Source: Limnochordia bacterium (GTDB lineage: Bacteria; Bacillota; Limnochordia; Darwinibacteriales; B1SED10-159). From it: DNA of 9,064 nt. Every line of letters begins with the position of its first letter. Within the stretch, counting starts at the first letter, position 1. Position numbers and translations under genes: made by a program. Where the stretch lies: NCBI GenBank assembly GCA_007132255.1, contig SLOZ01000419.1:1-9064 (forward strand), given 5' to 3'. The notes below the pieces were generated by a model. That model ran no database searches and had not been told where the DNA came from. It was given only the letters and a program-made list of their open reading frames with translations. This document shows, piece after piece, positions 1-4,785 of the stretch.

Positions 1-758
1 AACACATGTATAATGTTGTACTGAGTTTGGATGGCCGTCAGTCTGTGAACGACTACGCCCGCACGACCATGAACGGCATAGGTTCGGTCTATGATACGAT
101 TGTTCCGAAGTACCAGGACTTTGTGACCGCCCGCAGCGGCCAAAGTTACTACGTTCGCGGAACGTTTACTGGTTGGAACTTGGACTTTGTCGATGACGTG
201 CTGCACATGGCAGATCTGGGTTTTGAGCAGCTATCGATGGAGCCTGTAGTGGGTGAAGCCGATGCCGAGTGGGCTTTAACCGCGGAACATCTCCCTAGAA
301 TTTTGCGGGAGTATGACCGATTGACCGATACGATGCTGGAACTGCAGGGGACGGATAAGCAGTTCAATTTCTTCCATTTCCAAATGGAGTTGAAAAAGGG
401 ACCTTGCTTGTATAAGCGGATCTCTGGCTGCGGAGCTGGCGGCGAGTATCTGGCCGTGGATCCAGATGGGAATCTCTTTCCGTGTCACCAGTTCGTCGGT
501 GAAGACCGATTTCGTCTCGGTCATGTCAACAGTGGCGTCGAAAGGACCGATCTGGTGCACACCTTCCAGGATAGTCATGTCCTGAATAAACCAGCGTGTG
601 GTTCCTGCTGGGCCAAGTACTACTGCAGTGGAGGCTGCCATGCTAACAATCTTGCCTTTAACGATTCGTTCTTGAAACCCTACGACTTAGCGTGTAAGAT
701 GGAGAGAAAACGGCTGGAATGCAGCATATTCCTCCATGCGGCGAAGCATCTTTCATAG
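1..758 (+). CDS. scfB: SCIFF peptide maturase, radical SAM/SPASM protein (3' part, 5' end outside window)
   Basis: This enzyme family uses S-adenosylmethionine and iron-sulfur clusters to form thioether cross-links in the small six-cysteine SCIFF peptide. The frame is open from the first base (codons in phase with position 3), so about 250 C-terminal residues are visible. The usual length is about 450, and the radical SAM CxxxCxxC motif must lie upstream. Numbering from the Met at position 6, the SPASM-type region holds C134, C142, C160, C198, C201, C207, C211, C230 and C239. The strings GCGAGGEYLAVDPDGNLFPC, CGSCWAKYYCSGGCHAN and RKRLECSIF match my memory of this family and would ligate two auxiliary [4Fe-4S] clusters. 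The start MYNVVLSLDGR is also typical, but that Met is internal, not the true start. The precursor peptide gene (scfA), normally just upstream, is not in the window. A hairpin terminator follows the stop. The family call rests on recalled motifs; a related SPASM peptide maturase is the only realistic alternative. Confidence 0.9.
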   Translation, partial: HMYNVVLSLDGRQSVNDYARTTMNGIGSVYDTIVPKYQDFVTARSGQSYYVRGTFTGWNLDFVDDVLHMADLGFEQLSMEPVVGEADAEWALTAEHLPRILREYDRLTDTMLELQGTDKQFNFFHFQMELKKGPCLYKRISGCGAGGEYLAVDPDGNLFPCHQFVGEDRFRLGHVNSGVERTDLVHTFQDSHVLNKPACGSCWAKYYCSGGCHANNLAFNDSFLKPYDLACKMERKRLECSIFLHAAKHLS

Positions 759-767
759 ACGACATTT

Positions 768-799
768 AGGACTTCCATTCACTGAAGTCCTTTCTTTTT
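768..799 (+). terminator. Intrinsic terminator after the SCIFF maturase gene
   Basis: A perfect 8-bp stem, AGGACTTC (768-775) with GAAGTCCT (784-791), encloses an 8-base loop and runs straight into the T-rich stretch TTTCTTTTT. It sits 10 bases after the maturase stop, so it likely ends the SCIFF transcript and separates it from the ComFB-like gene. Confidence 0.85.
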
Positions 800-871
800 G
801 AAAGGGATTTTGCTCTCAGATAGCGAAACAAGGAATGCAGAACACATGAATCCCAAGAAGCGGGTGAATTC

Positions 872-1468
872 GTGATTACTAAAGACTATGTCGCAAACGT
901 CAAAGAGGCATTCGTTCAATCAGCATTGGACAAAGCGCTGCCTGAGAACACGGAAGTCTGTCGCTGCCCGCGCTGCGTGGCTGATATGAAGACCTTGGCT
1001 CTCAATGGTCTCTCACCCCATTACGTTCCCCTGGAAAGAATGAAAGCTCTTTCCTTGGACCAGTTATTAAAGAATGATGAACTGGCGTACGCAGCGATTA
1101 CGCACGCCACTTACGCAGCGATCCATCGCGTGCGTTCTAATCCGCGCCATGGCGAAGCAAGCGCAGGCGCCATGGTCATTCATAACCAACGCGAACTCCT
1201 GGTTGCCAAACTGCTGGCAGAAGCCTGCAAGGAACGGGAGCAATTACTGGAATGTCGCCAATGCGTCCAGGACGTGCTCGCAGCTGTTCTCAATCAGATT
1301 CCAACCTCCTATGTTTCGACGCTGAAAGGGGAATCCTTCAAGCGTGCTGATGAGCTCGAAGCCAAATACCATACGGACTTGTTGGTGAAAATGTTCAATG
1401 CAATGGACGCTCTCAAGCACGACGAACACGCTGGGGCAGGCGACTGGTCTCCCTCCGCCTTTACATAA
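872..1468 (+). CDS. Protein with two tandem ComFB-like domains
   Basis: ComFB is a small (about 98 residues in Bacillus subtilis) cysteine-containing protein of the late competence operon. It is reported to be a zinc-binding dimer, and relatives in cyanobacteria are reported to bind cyclic dinucleotides. This 198-residue protein appears to hold two copies. Copy 1 (about residues 5-93) has C30, C32, C35 and D38, then TLALNGLSPHYV, and ends AAIHRVRSNPRH, all typical of ComFB. Copy 2 (about residues 103-183) starts NQRELLVAKLLAE, has C128, C131 and D134, then AVLNQIPTSYV. It keeps CxxC but lacks the third cysteine. The start is GTG at 872, the only usable in-frame start, with a modest AAGAAG ribosome site about 11 bases upstream. 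A TTGAAA -35-like box lies at 798-803, but no good -10 follows. The next recognised gene encodes a prepilin peptidase, which supports a competence or type IV pilus role. No membrane segment or signal peptide is visible. The domain call is strong; the molecular function is unknown. Confidence 0.82.
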   Translation: MITKDYVANVKEAFVQSALDKALPENTEVCRCPRCVADMKTLALNGLSPHYVPLERMKALSLDQLLKNDELAYAAITHATYAAIHRVRSNPRHGEASAGAMVIHNQRELLVAKLLAEACKEREQLLECRQCVQDVLAAVLNQIPTSYVSTLKGESFKRADELEAKYHTDLLVKMFNAMDALKHDEHAGAGDWSPSAFT

Positions 1469-1511
1469 CTAGTGGATCCTTAGATGGTCCAATTATGACA
1501 ACCGCTGCCAT

Positions 1512-1703
1512 ATGGCTTCATCCGGTATGCCGGCAGCTGGAACCTTGCTTCAAATGGTGAACATCACAGGCCAGCGCAGCGGTAGCCATTGTTGGACCGT
1601 CGCGGTTCGGCTTGATCCGGGATCTCACCGGATTTCATGCATGGTTTATCTACGCAAGGCTGGCCTTTACCGCAGTTTGGCCGTGCAATGCGCAAGTTCG
1701 TAG
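1512..1703 (+). CDS. Doubtful 63-codon ORF between comFB-like and prepilin peptidase genes
   Basis: The 253-base gap between the two neighbouring genes has one readable + frame, open from 1473 with its first ATG at 1512. I do not recognise the product. It has two cysteine residues in its C-terminal half and contains TVAVRLDPGSHRISC, which superficially resembles beta-strand text from a pseudopilin-like C-terminus, but that is only an impression. No convincing ribosome-binding site precedes the ATGs at 1512, 1527 or 1554. The stop (TAG, 1701-1703) touches the purine-rich site of the prepilin peptidase gene, so if translated it would be closely coupled. A 6-bp hairpin, ATCCGG/CCGGAT (1615-1633), lies inside it. 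It may be a genuine small protein, a decayed remnant of a pilus gene, or chance. Nothing else was seen in this gap. Confidence 0.22.
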   Translation: MASSGMPAAGTLLQMVNITGQRSGSHCWTVAVRLDPGSHRISCMVYLRKAGLYRSLAVQCASS

Positions 1704-1721
1704 GGGGGAAGTGGTTCATCC

Positions 1722-2447
1722 ATGAGCATTCTTTGTCTATTTTGGGCCCTCTTTGGGCTTGTATTAGGAAGCTTTTTCAACGTCCTGATCTACCGCGTAC
1801 CGGCTGGCCAGTCCATTGTAACGCCCGGTTCTCACTGTCCACACTGCGGCTATGAACTGCGGACCAAAGATCTAATCCCAATACTGAGTTTTGTACTGCT
1901 CCGAGGACGCTGTCGCCAGTGCAGAACGCCTCTATCGCTGCAGTATCCCCTGGTGGAAGCCGCAGCTGCGGCGTTGTTTTTCAGCGCCTGCATAATGAGC
2001 CAGACACTGTGGCAGGGCGCAGCCTATGCCGTTTTTCTGTCACTGCTGCTATTGTGCTTTGTGACAGACTTGAACACCAAGCGAATCCCTAATGTGTTTG
2101 TCGTGCCCGGGATGCTTGCAGCGCTGGTGTTCGCCGGCTTGGGCTGGACGATCCCTCTGCAGGACGCAGCCCTCGGCATTGTGTTAGCGATGGGTTTGAT
2201 GTTGCTCATCCACGTACTAAGTCGCGGTGGGATGGGCATGGGAGATGTGAAGATGATGGGCATGATTGGCGGCTTCTTGGGCCCCTTGGCTGTGCTTTAT
2301 ACACTATTTGCCGCATCGCTCTTGGGAAGTATCATTGGCATCGCGTATCTCGTGAAGACCAAGCAAGGACGCAGGACTCCCATTCCCTTCGGTCCATTTC
2401 TGTCTGTAGCTGCAGCCAGCGTCTGGGTCTACCTGGCTGTCATCTGA
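1722..2447 (+). CDS. Type IV prepilin peptidase/N-methyltransferase (ComC/PilD family, A24)
   Basis: This membrane aspartic protease cleaves the leader of type IV pilins, competence pseudopilins or type II secretion pseudopilins. Family members often also N-methylate the new N-terminus. The 241-residue length is normal. An N-terminal membrane segment ending GSFFNVLIYRVP is followed by a cytoplasmic loop with two CxxC pairs (C39/C42 and C64/C67), as in the bifunctional two-domain form. The A24 aspartates are D116 in TDLNTKRIPN and D175 in the GMGDVK motif. Several further hydrophobic segments run to the C-terminus. The start is ATG 1722, with GGGGGGAAGTGG about 8-18 bases upstream. No pilin substrate gene or assembly ATPase lies in the window, so whether it serves competence (comC) or another pilus system is unresolved. 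The ComFB-like gene upstream favours competence or pili. All key residues are present, so it should be active. Confidence 0.95.
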   Translation: MSILCLFWALFGLVLGSFFNVLIYRVPAGQSIVTPGSHCPHCGYELRTKDLIPILSFVLLRGRCRQCRTPLSLQYPLVEAAAAALFFSACIMSQTLWQGAAYAVFLSLLLLCFVTDLNTKRIPNVFVVPGMLAALVFAGLGWTIPLQDAALGIVLAMGLMLLIHVLSRGGMGMGDVKMMGMIGGFLGPLAVLYTLFAASLLGSIIGIAYLVKTKQGRRTPIPFGPFLSVAAASVWVYLAVI

Positions 2448-2471
2448 AGCGATCTGTCTACCTGTCATAGA

Positions 2472-2492
2472 CCCCATGCCTGAAGGCAGGGG
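2472..2492 (+). other. Hairpin after the prepilin peptidase gene, no T-tract
   Basis: CCCC-A-TGCC (2472-2480) can pair with GGCA-GGGG (2485-2492) around a TGAA loop, with one bulged A. The stem is GC-rich and lies 25 bases past the stop, but the following bases (CATCTCGCGG) are not T-rich. It is therefore not a standard intrinsic terminator. It could stabilise the mRNA 3' end or aid termination. The rest of the gap to 2634 shows no gene. A weak promoter-like pair lies at 2584-2589 (TCGACA) and 2608-2613 (TCATAT), too poor to call. Confidence 0.4.
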
Positions 2493-2634
2493 CATCTCGC
2501 GGCGTTTGGTGAATCACATCGTTGCAGGGAATGTCGTGTGTCTCTCGAAATAAAGTATTCGGACGATGCTTCTTGCTCGTTATTCGACAAGCGTTTGGAA
2601 CACAAAATCATATGTCAAAGTAGGTGACGTAATG

Positions 2635-3603
2635 ATGAAGATCGGTCTGTTTGGTTCAGAGGCGCTTCTCCGACCGCATGTGGAAGCGTACAAGACCCTA
2701 AATATCGGCGTGACCGCTGCTGGAGAATCCAACGGTGGGGCCGCTCCTTGGATTGCTTCTGCGTTAGGATGTCCACAGGCTGCATCACTGGAAGATATGA
2801 TTACGAACCACAGCATCGAAGTCGTTCACATTGCTGCGGAACCACACGCACAGGCCGCGTTCGTGGCTGAAGCACTGCAGAACAAACTTCACGTCGTGTG
2901 CGAAATGCCTATGGCTCCAACGGCTTTGGAAGCTAACCGGCTCCTGCGGCTGGCCGCCGACCAAGGAGTGAAGTTGCTTCCGTCTAGGGTTACGCGGTAT
3001 GCTCCAGATTATGCAGCGGCCAAGGACCGCCTCGATTCTGGCAGTCTCGGTTCACCCGCAGTGGTGCGAATGGAACGTGTGGTGGCGAAGCCGGATGACC
3101 CCCATGCGGAACGCAGCGTCATTCTCGAAGAAATGGTCAAAGACATCGACTATCTGATTTGGTGTTTTGGTCCCGTACAGCGGGTCATGGGCAAATCCAC
3201 CAAGGGGCGCGTCTCTGATGCCGGCGAACACGCTTTGGTGACCCTGCGGTTGGGCAATGGAGTTATCGCGCACCTAGAAGCTGGTTGGTCACCGCATAAT
3301 AGGGAATCGCGATGGGCATTGGAGATCAGCTGTCGCAGTGGTATGATCACCCATGATAGCCGGACATCGCAGGGTTTGACTGTGGATGGTGGGGATGTTG
3401 CCAAGCCTCTGGCTGGACCGGACTCTTGGCTGCTGGTTCGAAATGCCTATGCTCGTCACCTAGAAGCTGTAGTGGCGCAGCTTAACGGGGCAGCCGCGTG
3501 GGATACACAGAGCGAGCCTATGGTGTTAGCTGCCGTTGAGGCGGTTTTGGATTCAGTACGATCCGGCGATATGGTGACCGTATCCGGGGAGGTGAAAGCA
3601 TGA
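2635..3603 (+). CDS. Gfo/Idh/MocA-family protein with degenerate cofactor and catalytic motifs
   Basis: The family normally consists of NAD(P)-dependent sugar or polyol oxidoreductases with an N-terminal Rossmann fold and a C-terminal alpha/beta domain. The 322-residue length and overall layout fit: VVHIAAEPHAQAAFVAEAL, then VVCEMPMAPTALEANRLL, then VKDIDYLIWCFG. Three signatures are altered. The GxGxxG loop reads GSEALL (residues 7-12). The EKP motif is E90-M91-P92, so the key lysine is methionine (ATG, 2905-2907). The catalytic-histidine position before DxxD reads K169. It may therefore be a non-catalytic or regulatory partner, or use altered chemistry. The frame opens at 2566, but I prefer ATG 2635 (or 2632), because AGGTGA (2622-2627) lies at the right distance and the fold begins there (MKIGLFG). 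The stop overlaps the start of the next Gfo/Idh gene (ATGA), so the two are almost surely co-expressed. The substrate is unknown. Confidence 0.88.
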   Translation: MKIGLFGSEALLRPHVEAYKTLNIGVTAAGESNGGAAPWIASALGCPQAASLEDMITNHSIEVVHIAAEPHAQAAFVAEALQNKLHVVCEMPMAPTALEANRLLRLAADQGVKLLPSRVTRYAPDYAAAKDRLDSGSLGSPAVVRMERVVAKPDDPHAERSVILEEMVKDIDYLIWCFGPVQRVMGKSTKGRVSDAGEHALVTLRLGNGVIAHLEAGWSPHNRESRWALEISCRSGMITHDSRTSQGLTVDGGDVAKPLAGPDSWLLVRNAYARHLEAVVAQLNGAAAWDTQSEPMVLAAVEAVLDSVRSGDMVTVSGEVKA

Positions 3604-4583
3604 TCCGAGTTGGTCTTGTGAGTATGGCTCACATGCATGCCTACAGTTACGCTAAGGCGCTTTTGACACTCAAAGACCGGGCAGCTATCAGTGGAGTCTT
3701 TGATCCTGATGGGGAGCGTGGTAATAAGGCTGCGGAGCAACTTTCCGTACCGTATTACTCTGATTTGCAGGCGTTGTTGGCCGAGAGTGATGCTGTGATC
3801 ATCTGCAGTGAAAACAGCCTGCACATGAAATATACCATGGCTGCCGCAGCTGCGGGCTGCCATGTACTCTGCGAAAAACCCATCGCCACCAATGAAGAAG
3901 ATGCACTGCGGATGATCGCTGCCTGCGACCAGGCTGGAGTGAAACTCCAGATAGCGTTTCCTGTTCGATTTGCAGCTCCGGTGCAGCGCGCCAAGGAACT
4001 TTTAGATGCCAACGCCATCGGTGATATCCTCTGTATCAAAGGGACCAATCACGGACAGATGCCTGGTGGTTGGTTTGTGGATCGCCAGCTCTCCGGTGGG
4101 GGCGCCGTGATGGATCATACGGTCCATGTGGTCGATTTGATCCGCTGGTTCCTGCAAAAGGAAGTTGTTTCCGTTTATGCCGAAGTCGACACTATGCTGT
4201 ATGACGTGGATATCGATGACTGTGGTATGCTGTCCCTAGAACTAGAAGGGGGCGTTTTCGCCACCCAGGATCCCAGCTGGTCGCGACCGCGAACATTTCC
4301 TACTTGGGGCGATGTGCTGATGGATATTGTCGGTACCAAAGGAACGCTCCGTGTCGATGCATTCGCTCAAGGGTTGACGGTGTTTGACGACGACGCGCAA
4401 CAAGTGGTTCAGCATTCTTGGTCCGAAGACATGGACACCTTGTTGATCGAGGACTTCATCCATATTCTAGAAACCGATGCAGCTCCAACAATCACGGGCT
4501 ATGATGGTTTGCAGGCAATGCGAACTGCGTTGGCAGCATATGAGTCGGCTCGTCAACAAAGGGCGGTTTCTGTTACAAAATGA
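3600..4583 (+). CDS. Gfo/Idh/MocA-family oxidoreductase with intact EKP and catalytic His
   Basis: This is a probable NAD(P)-dependent oxidoreductase, presumably on a sugar, cyclitol or related polyol; the substrate cannot be told. It has 327 residues, normal for the family. CEKPIAT (E92-K93-P94) is the conserved EKP motif. GGGAVMDHTVHVVDLIRWF (166-184) supplies the family D-x-x-x-H-x-x-D pattern with D172, H176 and D179. A C-terminal beta-rich section includes VGTKGTLRVD. The dinucleotide loop is unusual: where GxGxxG is expected, the N-terminus reads GLVSMAHMHAYSYAKAL, with SMAHMH in place of the glycines. I recall similar S-x-A-H-x-H-A starts in a Firmicutes subfamily, so this is probably subfamily-specific, not damage. 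The ATG overlaps the upstream stop by 4 bases, and GGGAGGTGA lies just upstream inside the preceding gene, indicating translational coupling. A terminator follows at 4608-4637. Confidence 0.92.
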   Translation: MIRVGLVSMAHMHAYSYAKALLTLKDRAAISGVFDPDGERGNKAAEQLSVPYYSDLQALLAESDAVIICSENSLHMKYTMAAAAAGCHVLCEKPIATNEEDALRMIAACDQAGVKLQIAFPVRFAAPVQRAKELLDANAIGDILCIKGTNHGQMPGGWFVDRQLSGGGAVMDHTVHVVDLIRWFLQKEVVSVYAEVDTMLYDVDIDDCGMLSLELEGGVFATQDPSWSRPRTFPTWGDVLMDIVGTKGTLRVDAFAQGLTVFDDDAQQVVQHSWSEDMDTLLIEDFIHILETDAAPTITGYDGLQAMRTALAAYESARQQRAVSVTK

Positions 4584-4588
4584 GCATG

Positions 4589-4603
4589 TCCGTTCCCAAC
4601 GGA
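4589..4603 (+). other. Small hairpin directly after the Gfo/Idh operon
   Basis: TCCGTT (4589-4594) pairs perfectly with AACGGA (4598-4603) around CCC. Part of it (CCCAA, 4595-4599) could pair instead with TTGGG (4606-4610), which would compete with the base of the following terminator. The element starts 6 bases after the stop codon. Its role is unknown. Confidence 0.45.
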
Positions 4604-4607
4604 ATTT

Positions 4608-4637
4608 GGGAGAGCTCCGCAGGGAGCTTTCCTTTTG
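4608..4637 (+). terminator. Intrinsic terminator of the Gfo/Idh operon
   Basis: GGGAGAGCTCC (4608-4618) pairs with GGAGCTTTCCT (4623-4633) around a GCAG tetraloop: 11 bp including two G-T wobbles. It continues into TTT (4634-4636). It lies 24 bases after the second Gfo/Idh stop. The T-run is short but the stem is strong. Confidence 0.75.
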
Positions 4638-4689
4638 CCTATTTAGTTAGCTAGGCGAAACAAATTCTCGCCGCAGGGTTTTCTTTTTG
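4633..4689 (+). promoter_or_regulatory. Two mutually exclusive hairpins before a T-rich stretch
   Basis: One possible stem pairs TTTTGCCTA (4633-4641) with TAGGCGAAA (4652-4660): 9 bp with one wobble and a 10-base loop. A second pairs GGCGA (4654-4658) with TCGCC (4668-4672) and is followed, after six bases, by TTTTCTTTTT (4679-4688). Both need 4654-4658, so only one can form at a time, which is the geometry of an antiterminator/terminator switch. This matters only for transcripts entering from upstream; the region may otherwise be plain spacer. The fold is seen by eye, and regulation is inference. Confidence 0.25.
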
Positions 4690-4707
4690 TGTCGTCCGGT
4701 TTATACT
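4679..4707 (+). promoter_or_regulatory. Possible sigma-A promoter for the exporter operon
   Basis: TATACT (4702-4707) is a good -10 box (5 of 6 to TATAAT). At 17-bp spacing the -35 region is TTTTCT (4679-4684), a poor match, and there is no extended -10 TG. A promoter is expected here because a terminator closes the upstream operon and the ABC genes begin at 4778. Transcription would start near 4714. Confidence 0.4.
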
Positions 4708-4731
4708 AGTAGGAACTGGGATATTCTAGGG

Positions 4732-4785
4732 ATGGGAACGCTCAGACGTTTGTTTTTGAAGGAGGAGTTGATGCAGTATGAATAG
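4732..4785 (+). CDS. Possible 17-codon leader peptide overlapping the exporter start
   Basis: ATG 4732 opens a 17-residue ORF (MGTLRRLFLKEELMQYE) that ends at TAG 4783-4785, eight bases inside the first ABC gene and in another frame. It spans the strong AAGGAGG ribosome site of that gene. A short hairpin, AACG/CGTT (4737-4750), followed by TGTTTTTG lies within it and looks like a weak attenuator. In Bacillus subtilis the bmrC-bmrD exporter genes are preceded by a leader peptide gene, bmrB, that controls them by ribosome-mediated attenuation, so the position is suggestive. The sequence itself does not resemble anything I recognise, and its own ribosome site is poor. It could be chance. Confidence 0.3.
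   Translation: MGTLRRLFLKEELMQYE

Noticed and set aside
276..641. 121-codon open frame on the - strand.
   Set aside because: It lies wholly opposite the well-supported maturase gene and its product resembles nothing.
846..875. ATG 846 as a start for the ComFB-like gene or as a tiny upstream ORF.
   Set aside because: It is out of frame with the ComFB protein and stops after nine codons; no sign that it matters.
1468..1479. ACTAGTGGATCC, adjacent SpeI and BamHI sites as in common cloning polylinkers, suggesting vector contamination.
   Set aside because: Only 12 bases match; neighbouring bases do not continue as a polylinker, and coding sequence of the same character lies on both sides. Chance is more likely.
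2472..2492. Hairpin as an intrinsic terminator for the prepilin peptidase gene.
   Set aside because: The stem is good but no T-run follows, so it is listed only as a hairpin.
2566..2634. Upstream ATG extending the first Gfo/Idh protein by 23 residues.
   Set aside because: The extension does not belong to the fold, ATG 2566 has no ribosome site, and AGGTGA sits properly before 2632/2635.
3456..3863. 135-codon open frame on the - strand across the Gfo/Idh junction.
   Set aside because: It is a shadow of two overlapping, recognised + strand genes; no domain or start signal.
4771..4785. ATG 4771 as the start of the first ABC gene, better spaced from AAGGAGG.
   Set aside because: That frame stops after four codons (MQYE); the ABC frame starts at 4778.
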